The translations under genes and the position numbers were made by a program. The notes under the pieces are model-generated. The model was not told the origin of the DNA, made no database searches, and saw only the letters and a program-made list of their open reading frames with translations. From JADFRG01 sp964590515 (GTDB lineage Bacteria > Chloroflexota > Anaerolineae > Anaerolineales > E44-bin32), in NCBI GenBank assembly GCA_964590515.1, contig CAZPZD010000007.1:1-64000 (forward strand): a stretch of DNA of 64,000 bases. Direction: 5' to 3'. Within the stretch, counting starts at the first letter, position 1; each line of letters begins with the position of its first letter. Of the stretch, positions 1-7,888 are shown one piece after another.

Positions 1-55
1 GACTCAAAATCGCGTTCCTTCGGGAGTGTGGGTTCGACTCCCACCTTCGGCACCA
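1..55 (+). tRNA. tRNA-Leu(CAA), 3' part only
   Basis: The window opens inside a tRNA. The anticodon loop CTCAAAA (positions 3-9) gives anticodon CAA. It is followed by a long class II variable arm with a TTCG loop, a T-arm with stem GTGGG/CCCAC around TTCGACT, the acceptor 3' strand, discriminator A at 52 and an encoded CCA at 53-55. The long variable arm, CAA anticodon and A discriminator fit leucine rather than serine. The D-arm and the 5' acceptor strand lie outside the window. Confidence 0.9.
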
Positions 56-123
56 AGCGAGTATAGCACAGGCGATCCTGACTCCATTCGAGCGCCTGCA
101 GATGGGGCTAGGGGCATTCGCGT

Positions 124-486
124 ATGTTGGCCACTCACCTACCTCGACTGATCTTCGGCGCTTTACTCGGCGGCTTCCTCGCGCTGATCTATGGCTGGTT
201 GATCCGCCCCGTCGAGTACGTTGAGACGACTCCCGACTCGCTGCGCATCGATTTTCGCACCGACTATGTCTTGATGGTGGCCGAGTCATATTCGGCCGAC
301 CAGGATCTTGAGCTCGCCCAGTTCCGGCTGGCCGCGCTGGGTCCCCTTCCGCCGGACGAGTATGCCACCGATGCGATCGACTACGCCCTCGAGCTGTCCT
401 TCAGCCGGTCCGATTTGGACCACCTGAACCAACTAGCCATCTCGCTCCGGGCACTGCCCCAGCCCGGTGAGATCCAGGCGCCGTGA
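124..486 (+). CDS. Membrane-anchored hypothetical protein, paralogue of the next gene
   Basis: A 120-residue protein of unknown function. Residues about 8-27 form one hydrophobic segment, followed by a motif R/NPVEY-TxPDSLR-DFR-DY that recurs almost unchanged in the next gene. The rest is helical and acidic and probably lies outside the membrane. Its stop overlaps the GTG start of the next gene by 4 nt (GTGA), so the two are probably co-translated. I see no catalytic motif. The pair looks like a tandem duplication in which only the second copy gained a C-terminal domain. Confidence 0.7.
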   Translation: MLATHLPRLIFGALLGGFLALIYGWLIRPVEYVETTPDSLRIDFRTDYVLMVAESYSADQDLELAQFRLAALGPLPPDEYATDAIDYALELSFSRSDLDHLNQLAISLRALPQPGEIQAP

Positions 487-1256
487 GCCGCTCGGGTTGG
501 TTCCCAATTCTGATCGGGATTGGACTTGGATTGGCGGGGGGCCTGTACTACGCCTGGATCGTCAATCCGGTCGAGTACACCGACACGGCCCCCGACTCGC
601 TGCGGGCCGATTTCAGAGCAGACTACCTGGCCCTGATCGCCTCTGCCTACGCCGGCACGGATGATCTGGTCCGCGCTCGGACCCGGCTGGCCCTCTTCTC
701 CGGCCTCGAACCGGGTACCGAACTGGCCGCGCTGGCGCAGCAGCGGCTGGCACGCGGATTCGGCGAAGTGGAGGCGGCCGCCCTCGCCCGGCTGGCTGCT
801 GACCTAGCCAGTCAACCTCGCCGTCCGGGGTCCACTCCTACCGGAAGCCCGTCCACTCCCTCCACCCCGATCCCGAGCCCCGTGCCGAGTTCCACCCCGC
901 GTCCCACCCCGACCGCAGGGGCTCCATTTACTCTGGCCTCCCAGGAACAAGTCTGCAACCCACTTTTATCAGCACCGTTGATTCAGGTCGAAGTGTCGGA
1001 TGCCGCCGAGGGTGGAGTGCCGGGGGTTGAGATCATCGTATTGTGGGACACGGGCGAGGACCACTTCTTTACTGGATTGAAGCCTGAGCTCGGGCAGGGC
1101 TATGCGGACTTCACCATGACCGAAGGCGTCAGCTACACGCTGCGGCTGGCCGACTCCGGACAATTGGTGACCGATCTTTCCAGCCATCCGTGCGAGCAGC
1201 CAGACGGGACTCCCTACCTCGGATCCTGGTTGATCCATTTCCAGCAGGCACCTTGA
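483..1256 (+). CDS. Membrane-anchored protein with TP-rich linker and C-terminal beta domain
   Basis: A 257-residue protein starting with GTG inside the stop of the preceding gene. The first 100 residues repeat the preceding protein: a transmembrane segment at about 8-26, the NPVEYTDTAPDSLR motif and a helical region. A Ser/Thr/Pro-rich linker (about 118-147) then leads to a C-terminal domain of about 105 residues with two cysteines. Its pattern is that of an extracytoplasmic beta-sandwich (Ig or carboxypeptidase-regulatory-like). TP-rich linkers like this are common in surface proteins of Chloroflexota. Function unknown; an envelope role is inferred from the architecture. Confidence 0.7.
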   Translation: MSRSGWFPILIGIGLGLAGGLYYAWIVNPVEYTDTAPDSLRADFRADYLALIASAYAGTDDLVRARTRLALFSGLEPGTELAALAQQRLARGFGEVEAAALARLAADLASQPRRPGSTPTGSPSTPSTPIPSPVPSSTPRPTPTAGAPFTLASQEQVCNPLLSAPLIQVEVSDAAEGGVPGVEIIVLWDTGEDHFFTGLKPELGQGYADFTMTEGVSYTLRLADSGQLVTDLSSHPCEQPDGTPYLGSWLIHFQQAP

Positions 1257-1283
1257 CCAGCTAGGTCGCCCCGGGGGCCGCAG

Positions 1284-1317
1284 GAAATAGAAGAGAGCCG
1301 GGAATGTGCCGGCTCTC
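1284..1317 (-). terminator. Intrinsic terminator downstream of bactofilin
   Basis: A perfect 9-bp inverted repeat (1293-1301 with 1309-1317, 7-nt loop). Read on the minus strand it is followed by a T-rich stretch, TTCTATTTCC. It lies between convergent genes and probably ends the long minus-strand operon; it may also slow plus-strand transcripts. Confidence 0.7.
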
Positions 1318-1359
1318 GGTTGCACCTCAGTTGGTCACGACGGCTCAGCCTGCGGGGGG

Positions 1360-1776
1360 CTACTCCTGGCCTGGCTGCTCGTCTTGGCCGCGGCCCGGCG
1401 GGCCAAGCCCCAGGTCGACTTGATCCTCCATCGTGATCTTCCCGCGCATGAACCCGCCCTCTTCGGTAGAGAAACTGGTGGTCACCACGTCGCCCCACAC
1501 CCGTCCGGTCCGGGTGATCTCTACTCGACCGGCGGTGATATCGCTCTTCACCGATCCGGCGACGATCACGGTGGCGGCCCGGATGTGGCTGCTGGTCACC
1601 CGACCTTGTTCCCCAATCACTACCAGCCCGCGCAGCGCGATCTCGCCGTCAAAGGCTCCATCGATCCGTACACCACCGATGCCGCTGAGGCTGCCCTGCC
1701 AGGTCATTCCAGCCCCTAACACTGAATCGACCCGTTCGCCGATTTCCCGCAGGTCCTCAGTCGCCCGCCGAAACAC
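1360..1776 (-). CDS. Bactofilin-family polymer-forming protein
   Basis: A 138-residue member of the bactofilin family (DUF583/PF04519). These proteins polymerise without nucleotide into cytoskeletal filaments, often at the membrane. The core (about residues 25-110) shows the repeating beta-helix pattern, with short strands separated by glycines such as GVRIDGAFDGEI and GSVKSDITAGRVEI. A charged N-terminal stretch and a short disordered C-terminus flank it, and the length is usual for the family. It starts 3 nt after the adenosine-specific kinase stop and is probably the last gene of the minus-strand operon. The cellular role (shape, wall synthesis or anchoring) cannot be read from the sequence. 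Confidence 0.88.
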   Translation of the reverse strand: MFRRATEDLREIGERVDSVLGAGMTWQGSLSGIGGVRIDGAFDGEIALRGLVVIGEQGRVTSSHIRAATVIVAGSVKSDITAGRVEITRTGRVWGDVVTTSFSTEEGGFMRGKITMEDQVDLGLGPPGRGQDEQPGQE

Positions 1777-1779
1777 CGG

Positions 1780-2265
1780 TTAGCCTACCTTGTAGCCCAG
1801 CTTGCGGAGGAAATCTTTCCGAAACGCGACATCTTGCTCCGTCTCAATCCCTACTGTTTTTGCCCCGTCGACCACCCCGAGCACGCCGCGTCCCTGCTCG
1901 GTTTCCGCCAGGATCACCTCCACCGGATTGGCGGTGGCACAGTAGATCCGACAGACTTCGGGCACCAGCTTGACCGCATTCAAAACATTGATCGGGAAGG
2001 CGTTCCCAAGCAGGATCAGAAACACATGCCCCGCCGCGAGCGCCAGCGCATTCTTCTTCGCCAGCTCGACGAGTTCGGGTTCGGTCCCCGCGGCCCGGAC
2101 CAACGCCGGGCCGGAAGCCTCGTTGAACGCAAGGCCGAACTTGATTCCCGGGACGGCCCCCACCAAGGCCTCCTGCAGGTCCTCCACTGTCTTAATGAAG
2201 TGAGACTGTCCCAAAATCAAATTGACGGTCTCCGGCTTCTCAATCTTGACGGTCAGCAATTCCAT
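1780..2265 (-). CDS. Adenosine-specific kinase family protein
   Basis: A 161-residue protein matching the small adenosine-specific kinase family (COG1839/PF04008), known mainly from archaea and thermophilic bacteria. Diagnostic stretches are KPETVNLILGQSHFIKTVED near the N-terminus, the GIKFGLAFNEASG segment and the C-terminal GRGVLGVVDG region. The full family length is present. The product is a cytoplasmic enzyme thought to phosphorylate adenosine; that activity is taken from the family, not from active-site residues I can place. A Shine-Dalgarno-like GAGGGAG precedes the ATG. Confidence 0.85.
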   Translation of the reverse strand: MELLTVKIEKPETVNLILGQSHFIKTVEDLQEALVGAVPGIKFGLAFNEASGPALVRAAGTEPELVELAKKNALALAAGHVFLILLGNAFPINVLNAVKLVPEVCRIYCATANPVEVILAETEQGRGVLGVVDGAKTVGIETEQDVAFRKDFLRKLGYKVG

Positions 2266-2342
2266 CTTGGCTCCCTCGACGGAGAATACGGAGCCTCGGA
2301 TCGCTCCGCAATGCTCGGCGGCCCATGGTTCTCCCTCGGGCT

Positions 2343-2627
2343 CTAACCCATCGAGGCGATGAAGTCTTCGATCTCGATCGCCGCCAGAGTCGTTATCTGG
2401 ATGGTGCCGCGGGAAGCCAGTTGCAGGGAGGCCTTACCGACCGTGGCGTTGTCCGGCGCTTCAATCACGTTGACGAAGTCGTACGGCCCCAGCGTGGCAT
2501 ATTGGGCGATCACCTTGATGCCTTGTCGCTCGAGCTCGGAGTTCACTTCGGTGATCCGCTTGGGCTTGCTTGCGATGGTCTTGGCGCCCGATTCAGTCAG
2601 ATTGCTCAGCATGATATAGGTCGGCAC
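2343..2627 (-). CDS. GYD-domain protein
   Basis: A 94-residue protein of the GYD family (PF08734), small dimeric alpha-beta barrel proteins of unknown function. It begins PTYIMLSNLTESG and carries the family's GPYD motif, here LGPYDFVNVIEAPD, at about residue 49. I place the start at GTG (2625-2627), because the Shine-Dalgarno AAGGAGGA lies directly upstream at 2632-2639 and would be translated if the upstream TTG were used. It sits between DUF72 and adenosine-specific kinase genes in the same direction. Confidence 0.82.
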   Translation of the reverse strand: MPTYIMLSNLTESGAKTIASKPKRITEVNSELERQGIKVIAQYATLGPYDFVNVIEAPDNATVGKASLQLASRGTIQITTLAAIEIEDFIASMG

Positions 2628-2749
2628 GGTCTCCTCCTTCAAGAAGCTAGGGTCAATTGGCCCTGGTTTCCATTGTAGCCCAGGCCGATGAACCGGGATC
2701 GGGGATCGAGTCGGAGAGGGGTGTCCCCGTCAGCCTTGAAGGCCGGAGC

Positions 2750-3532
2750 TCATTGGCCCGGGTGGAGCGGGTAACCGAGCATCTCGGCAAACTGGCGGGC
2801 GCTTGCCGGGCTGTGGCCGGCGAAGTGGTTGTTAAAGTAGCCATAAACATCCACCCCGCCATCCAGGAATCCGGCGACCCGTTGCGCCCAGCGCTCGAGC
2901 ACTTCGGTGCGGTCGATCTGGAGGCGGTCGAACACTTCGATGTCGCTCCGGCGCCCCAGCCAGCGGATAACGGTGAAGTTGGCCGTGATCCAATCCAACC
3001 TCGGCATGTAATACAGGTCTTGCAGCACCAGCGCCACGTTATGCTGAGAGAGCATCTCTCCCAAATTCGAGTTCATCCACTTTCGGTTGCGCAGCTCTAC
3101 GGCATAACGCGGGCCGGAGGGCAAGCCTTTCAGGAAGGCCTCCAGCCGATCGAAGTGATCCGGGCCGAAGTCGAAGGCAAACTGGAGAGTCAGCACGGCG
3201 AGCTTGTCACCCAGGGCCTGCATGGTGCCGACAAAGGCTTCCGCATCGCCCCAGGCGTCCTGCAGCTGTTTTTCGTGGGTGATCAGTTTCGGGAACTTGG
3301 CCGCGAATCTAAAGCCAGGAGGTGTGCGCGCTCGCCATCCTTCCACTACACTCGCCCGCGGCGTGGCATAGAAAGTGGAGTCGATCTCCACCGTGACAAA
3401 GTGCTTTGAATACTCTTCGAGGAAGGCCTTTTTCGGCGTCCCGGTCGGATAGAACGACCCGACCCAGCCATCGAAAGCGAATCCCTGGGTCCCCAGCAGC
3501 AGCCGCCCTTTGCTGCCGCCGTTTTCAGACAA
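2750..3532 (-). CDS. DUF72 family protein (YecE-like)
   Basis: A 260-residue TIM-barrel-like protein of the DUF72/YecE family (PF01904), biochemical function unknown. The N-terminus has the family signature LLLGTQGFAFDGWVGSFYP, followed by VEIDSTFYATPRASVVEGWRARTPPGFRFAAKFP and a YAVELRNRKWMN block. The start is TTG, chosen because AGGAGG (3542-3547) lies 9 nt upstream and overlaps the coaBC stop codon, so the gene is probably translationally coupled to coaBC. Length is typical. Confidence 0.88.
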   Translation of the reverse strand: MSENGGSKGRLLLGTQGFAFDGWVGSFYPTGTPKKAFLEEYSKHFVTVEIDSTFYATPRASVVEGWRARTPPGFRFAAKFPKLITHEKQLQDAWGDAEAFVGTMQALGDKLAVLTLQFAFDFGPDHFDRLEAFLKGLPSGPRYAVELRNRKWMNSNLGEMLSQHNVALVLQDLYYMPRLDWITANFTVIRWLGRRSDIEVFDRLQIDRTEVLERWAQRVAGFLDGGVDVYGYFNNHFAGHSPASARQFAEMLGYPLHPGQ

Positions 3533-3546
3533 GGTCCGCAGCCTCC

Positions 3547-4764
3547 TCAGCCCAGCAGCTCGACCACTCTATCCAAGACCCGCTCTGCGACTTCGACCTT
3601 CGTGAGCAGGGGGAGCGACTGCGCCTCGCCGATCCGGCCGATCAGGGTCACTCGATTCGTGTCCGTGCCGAACCCGGCGTCCGAGGCAGTGATATCGTTA
3701 GCAACAATCAGATCCAAATCCTTCTCTTCCAACTTGGCGCGGGCGTTGGCCAACAGGTTGTCGCTCTCGGCCGCGAATCCGACCACCAGCTGGGGCCGGT
3801 TTTTCCCCAGGCTCGCCAGGATATCCTTGGTCGGCTCGAGGCTCACCTGCGGTATGCCGGCTCTTCGCTTGAGCTTGTTCCGTTCGGCCCGGGTCGGCCG
3901 AAAATCCGCGACCGCTGCAGCCATGAGCAGCACCGTGGCTCGCGGCAGGGCATCCGCGACGGCCTCCGCCATCTGCGCGGCGGTCTCGACCTCGACTCGG
4001 TCGGCGCCGACCGGAGTCTCCAGTGGGGTGGGCCCGGCGATCAGAATTACCTCGGCCCCTCGATCAATCGCTGCCTGGGCCAGCGCAAAGCCCTGCTTGC
4101 CGGAGGATCGGTTCGCCAGCACCCGGACCGGGTCCAACGGCTCCTGGGTCCCGCCGGCGGTGACCACGACCTTCCGCCCTGCGAGCGGACCCGCCCGGCC
4201 CAGAATCCACCGAATGTGCCCGAGCAGCTGCTCCGGTTCCAGCATGCGTCCCGGACCGACCAGGCCGGAGGCCATCCGACCCCCCGCCGGGCCCACCAGA
4301 ATGACTCCCCGCTCGCGCAGGATGGCAAGATTGGCCTGGGTGGCCGGATGTTCGAACATCCCCGCGTCCATCGCCGGCGCCACCACAATCGGGCAGCCGG
4401 CAGCCAGGGCAGTAATGCTCAGCAAATTATCGGCCCGCCCCTGGGCCAGCCGGGCGATCGTGTCGGCCGTGGCGGGAGCGACCACCAGCAGCTGGGCCTG
4501 CTGCCCCAGCCCGACGTGCAGCACGTGCCCCTCTTGCGACCAGAGATCGGAATCGACATAAGCCCGCCGACCCGTGAGCGACTGGAAGGTCAGCCCACTC
4601 ACAAACTTCAGGGCGCTCTCGGTCAGAACGGTGTCCACATCGGCTCCGGCCTGAGTCAGCCTGGAGGCGAGCTCGGCGGCCTTGTAGGCGGCAATCGAAC
4701 CACAGACCCCCAAGAGGATCCGGCGCCCTTTCAGCAGCGGGACCTCGCTACTTGCGTTCGGCAC
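3547..4764 (-). CDS. coaBC: CoaBC: phosphopantothenoylcysteine synthetase/decarboxylase
   Basis: A 405-residue bifunctional flavoprotein that joins cysteine to 4'-phosphopantothenate (CTP-dependent CoaB domain, about 190-405) and decarboxylates the product to 4'-phosphopantetheine (FMN-dependent CoaC domain, about 12-185). Visible are GVCGSIAAYKAAELASRL, the catalytic-His region HVGLGQQAQLLVVAPATADT and, in CoaB, VVVTAGGTQEPLDPVRVLAN. The usual PxMNxxMW motif reads PAMDAGMF (Asp at about 133). The clamp position that is Cys in E. coli is Ser in MASGLVGPGRM. Actinobacterial CoaBC also departs from the E. coli motif, so activity is still likely. GTG start behind GGAGAGG; it overlaps the upstream gene by 17 nt. 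Confidence 0.93.
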   Translation of the reverse strand: MPNASSEVPLLKGRRILLGVCGSIAAYKAAELASRLTQAGADVDTVLTESALKFVSGLTFQSLTGRRAYVDSDLWSQEGHVLHVGLGQQAQLLVVAPATADTIARLAQGRADNLLSITALAAGCPIVVAPAMDAGMFEHPATQANLAILRERGVILVGPAGGRMASGLVGPGRMLEPEQLLGHIRWILGRAGPLAGRKVVVTAGGTQEPLDPVRVLANRSSGKQGFALAQAAIDRGAEVILIAGPTPLETPVGADRVEVETAAQMAEAVADALPRATVLLMAAAVADFRPTRAERNKLKRRAGIPQVSLEPTKDILASLGKNRPQLVVGFAAESDNLLANARAKLEEKDLDLIVANDITASDAGFGTDTNRVTLIGRIGEAQSLPLLTKVEVAERVLDRVVELLG

Positions 4765-5335
4765 CAGCTTGCCTCTCCCCGGACTGCTGCTCGTACAGCA
4801 GCTTACGGGAAACGGCCATTCGGCGGTAAACCCATACCCCGGCCGTAAACACGGTCACCAGGATCCACCATGAGATGGCGATCGGCCCTGCCACTCCTCG
4901 CCAGCGTCCGCTGTCCATGTAGAAATACAAGTCCGGCTCGCTTGCGACGTATCGGCCGTCCACTTCAGTGACGTATTGCACCACCCGGTTGAAGTCGTCG
5001 GCGGTGAAATACAGATACTGGAAATAGTCGCCCTCTACGCTGAGCAGGAACACAAAGATCAGGCTCGGACGCGGCACGATCGGGGCCGGCCCGCCCCGGG
5101 TGCCCACCAGCTCTGCCATGAGCTGGCTATCACCATGTCGCAATGCCTGCTCGAGGTCGATCGCGACCGAACCCGGTGTCTCGTACCGGCTGAGGTAGTC
5201 TCCAGTGAAATACGCCTCATCGAAGCGGGTCTGTTCCTGCACGGCCCTTACACCATGCAAAACCAACACTACTGCGATCGGGAGCAGCAGCAGCCCGATC
5301 ACATACGGCCAATCGATCAATCGGCGCTTGTTCAT
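4748..5335 (-). CDS. Two-TM hypothetical protein in the CoA operon
   Basis: A 195-residue protein not recognised as a known family. A hydrophobic segment at about 11-30, then about 125 residues predicted outside the membrane, then a second hydrophobic segment at about 154-173 and a short basic/polar cytoplasmic tail. The ATG overlaps the stop of the transporter gene upstream (ATGA, 5332-5335), and its 3' end overlaps coaBC by 17 nt. It is therefore translationally coupled on both sides inside the pantothenate/CoA operon. A role linked to the adjacent transporter or to envelope sensing is possible but unsupported by motif. Confidence 0.72.
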   Translation of the reverse strand: MNKRRLIDWPYVIGLLLLPIAVVLVLHGVRAVQEQTRFDEAYFTGDYLSRYETPGSVAIDLEQALRHGDSQLMAELVGTRGGPAPIVPRPSLIFVFLLSVEGDYFQYLYFTADDFNRVVQYVTEVDGRYVASEPDLYFYMDSGRWRGVAGPIAISWWILVTVFTAGVWVYRRMAVSRKLLYEQQSGERQAGAERK

Positions 5336-6252
5336 TCGCCTCCGCCACTCACCGCGACCCTGCGCTTCTGCCCGAAACGATCGCGGAACACCCCCGCCAC
5401 TCCAGCCAACACCAGCGCCGCGCCGGCCAGCGTTGGAGGCGTGAGCGGTTCCTGCAACAGGATTGACCCCAGCCCGAGGGCGATGACCGGATTCACGTAG
5501 GCGTTCGTGGTGGCCACACTGATCGGCAGCAAGCGCAGGGTTTGAACATAGGAGGTGTAGCCGATGATCGACCCAAAGATCAGCAGATAGGCCCAGGCTG
5601 CCCAGGCCTCCGGCGCGGGATTCGCGATCGGCTCGCCTACTACTCGCGAGACAATCAAGAAGCCCAAACCACCGGCCAGGTGCTGGTAGGCCGAGCTGGC
5701 CTGGAGCCCGAGCTGGATCTTCCGCCGCCCTTGCCAAACCACTCCGGCAGCCCAGGTCATCGCCGCCAGTGCCAATCCCAGAATCGACAGCGCGTCTCGC
5801 GGCACACCGGAGCTCAACACCGGCGCGCTCAACAGGCCGATCCCGGTCAGGGCGGTGAGCAGAGAAATCAGCAGGAGGGCCGACGGCGGCCGGCGATCCA
5901 AGAAAGCCTCGTAAAGACCCACCCAGATCGGGACTGTCCCGATCATCAGGGCTGCCAATCCGGAGGCCGCCCGCTGCTCGGCCCAGGTCACCAAGCCGTT
6001 GCCGGCGGTCCACAACAGCAGGCCCGACCCGACCAGCACCGGCAGTTCGGCTCGGGTCGGGACGATCCGCTTGCCACGCAGCCTGGCGATCAGCAACAGG
6101 ATCAGACCCGCGGTGAGCACTCGGGTGGCTCCCATCGTGAACGGGGGGAAACCGGATCCCTCGCGCACCGCGACTCGGATCGCGAGAAACGTGCTGCCCC
6201 ACAGCAGGTACACAATCCCTAAGTGGAAGAGACCGGTGGAGCTCATTGTCAT
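5332..6252 (-). CDS. EamA/DMT-family transporter
   Basis: A 306-residue integral membrane protein of the drug/metabolite transporter superfamily, with the usual duplicated EamA architecture of about ten transmembrane helices. It begins with the typical FHLGIVYLLWGSTFLAIRVAV helix. The second half contains GSIIGYTSYVQTLRLLP and the conserved NAYVNPVIALGLGSILLQEPLTP. It overlaps coaX by 4 nt (ATGA, 6249-6252) and the next gene by 4 nt. Its position between coaX and coaBC makes pantothenate, a precursor or a pathway product a plausible cargo. DMT substrates cannot be predicted from sequence, so this is inference. Confidence 0.9.
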   Translation of the reverse strand: MTMSSTGLFHLGIVYLLWGSTFLAIRVAVREGSGFPPFTMGATRVLTAGLILLLIARLRGKRIVPTRAELPVLVGSGLLLWTAGNGLVTWAEQRAASGLAALMIGTVPIWVGLYEAFLDRRPPSALLLISLLTALTGIGLLSAPVLSSGVPRDALSILGLALAAMTWAAGVVWQGRRKIQLGLQASSAYQHLAGGLGFLIVSRVVGEPIANPAPEAWAAWAYLLIFGSIIGYTSYVQTLRLLPISVATTNAYVNPVIALGLGSILLQEPLTPPTLAGAALVLAGVAGVFRDRFGQKRRVAVSGGGE

Positions 6253-7022
6253 TGGCCTTGATTAAGCTCCCAGATGATCCGCAAGCCGTCCAGCGTCAGC
6301 CAGGGCGCCACGAATTCGATCACCTGGGTCTCCGACGCGATCAGGTCCACCAACCCCCCGGTTCCGATGACTTTGGTCTCCGGCCCGAGCTCCCGTTTGA
6401 ACCGTTCGACCATTCCCTCCACCAAACCAACGTAGCCGAAGACTAATCCGGATTGAATGGCAGTCAGGGTGTTGCGCCCAATGGCGGCATCCGGCCGGGC
6501 CAGCTCGACCCGCGGCAGCTTGGCCGCCCGCAAGAACAGGGCTTCGGCCGCGATTCCGATCCCCGGTGCAATCGCCCCTCCTAAATACTCCCCAGCGGCC
6601 GAAATGGCATCAAATGTCGTGGCGGTTCCGAAGTCGACCACACAGGCCGGGGTTCCATAGAGGCTGCGTACGGCAACTGCGTCGGCGACCCGATCGGCCC
6701 CCAAGGCGTGCTTCGGGTCCTCATAACGAATGCTCAATCCGGTCTTGACTCCCGCATCAATCACGAGGGGCTGCTGATTCAAATAGCGGCGGCAAGCCTC
6801 CAGAAACGTGCTATTCAATGGAGGCACGACGGAGGCCAGCGCACAACCGTCAATCTGCTCGACCCGGCAGTCGACGTGCTCTAACAGCCCAAGCATTTGC
6901 AGCCCGTACTCGTCCGGCATGCGGTCATGCACGGTCGACAGCCTCCAGGCGTGTTTGCGCTGCTCGCCGTCATATAGGCCCAGGGTGATGTTGGTATTTC
7001 CCACGTCAATCGTTAGCAGCAT
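6249..7022 (-). CDS. coaX: Type III pantothenate kinase
   Basis: A 257-residue CoaX enzyme that phosphorylates pantothenate with ATP, the first step of CoA synthesis. It starts LLTIDVGNTNITLGLYDG (phosphate-binding loop of the ASKHA fold). It contains DPKHALGADRVADAVAV (pantothenate site), VVDFGTATTFDAIS and GGAIAPG, and ends with the KVIGTGG motif. Length is normal. It lies 18 bp after panC and overlaps the downstream transporter gene. Type III kinases are typically not feedback-inhibited by CoA (family knowledge), so control of this pathway may lie in the operon leader instead. Confidence 0.96.
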   Translation of the reverse strand: MLLTIDVGNTNITLGLYDGEQRKHAWRLSTVHDRMPDEYGLQMLGLLEHVDCRVEQIDGCALASVVPPLNSTFLEACRRYLNQQPLVIDAGVKTGLSIRYEDPKHALGADRVADAVAVRSLYGTPACVVDFGTATTFDAISAAGEYLGGAIAPGIGIAAEALFLRAAKLPRVELARPDAAIGRNTLTAIQSGLVFGYVGLVEGMVERFKRELGPETKVIGTGGLVDLIASETQVIEFVAPWLTLDGLRIIWELNQGQ

Positions 7023-7040
7023 TGGACCCTCGATCTCTGT

Positions 7041-7877
7041 TCACTCGCCTATCAGCAGGTTATCGATCAGGCGAGTCTTTCCGATGAGTACCGCCATGGA
7101 GAGCAGCCCGCGCTGCACCGGCCCCTCGAGTTCATCGAGCGTGTCGGGGTCGGCCGCCGAAACATACTCCGGCCGCGCCCGGCGTTCAGACATGAGGACC
7201 TCCCGCATCCGAAGCCGCAGCGATTCGGCCTCGCGCTGGCCGGAATGGAAGACGAGCTCCGCCGCACTGAGCGCTCGATACAGCACCGTCGCGGCGGCCC
7301 GCTCCCGCGGGTTGAGATAGGAGTTGCGACTGGACATGGCCAGCCCATCCGGCTCGCGCACCGTTGGACAGACGACAACTTGCAGCGGGAAGTCGAGATC
7401 CCGCACCATCCGCCGAATGACAACTACCTGTTGGGCATCTTTCTGCCCAAAGTAGGCCCGGTCCGGTTGGAAGCTATGGAAAAGCTTGGTGACGATCGTT
7501 GTCACTCCGCGAAAGTGCCCGGGCCGGGACTTCCCTTCCAAATGCTGGGGGAGATTTTCAAGGTCCACCCAGGTCTGAAACCCAGGCGGATACAGTTCTT
7601 CTCGGTCGGGGGTCCACACCAGATCGACTTGCTCACGCCTGAGCAGATCCAGATCCCGTTGTAGATCAACCGGGTACGATTCCAAGTCCTCCGTCGGCCC
7701 GAATTGAGCCGGGTTCACAAAGATGCTCACCGCTACACTGGCACACTCCGCCTTTGCCCGGCGGACCAGCGACAAATGGCCGTCGTGCAGGTAGCCCATG
7801 GTGGGTACCAGGCCGAACAGACCCGGCAGAGCTGCTCGCGCCATGCGCAATTCACCCAAGCTGCGAATGACCTTCAT
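7041..7877 (-). CDS. panC: Pantothenate synthetase
   Basis: A 278-residue PanC that condenses pantoate with beta-alanine using ATP. Diagnostic motifs: LVPTMGYLHDGHLSLVRRAK near residue 25 (adenylate-binding HIGH-like motif), SIFVNPAQFGPTEDL, GHFRGVTTIVTKLF, FGQKDAQQ and the KMSKS-like SSRNSYL. Full length. It lies 11 bp downstream of panE in the same direction. Aspartate decarboxylase (panD), which makes beta-alanine, is not in the window. Confidence 0.97.
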   Translation of the reverse strand: MKVIRSLGELRMARAALPGLFGLVPTMGYLHDGHLSLVRRAKAECASVAVSIFVNPAQFGPTEDLESYPVDLQRDLDLLRREQVDLVWTPDREELYPPGFQTWVDLENLPQHLEGKSRPGHFRGVTTIVTKLFHSFQPDRAYFGQKDAQQVVVIRRMVRDLDFPLQVVVCPTVREPDGLAMSSRNSYLNPRERAAATVLYRALSAAELVFHSGQREAESLRLRMREVLMSERRARPEYVSAADPDTLDELEGPVQRGLLSMAVLIGKTRLIDNLLIGE

Positions 7878-7888
7878 TCGATTCTCGT

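Noticed and set aside
3406..4848. A 480-codon plus-strand open frame opposite coaBC
   Set aside because: It is the antisense shadow of coaBC, whose motifs are unambiguous; the plus frame has no recognisable domain and odd composition.
4748..6202. A 484-codon minus-strand frame starting inside the transporter gene
   Set aside because: Only its last 195 codons form a sensible protein, with an ATG in an ATGA overlap at 5335. The upstream part is out of frame with the DMT gene and Arg/Gly-rich noise.
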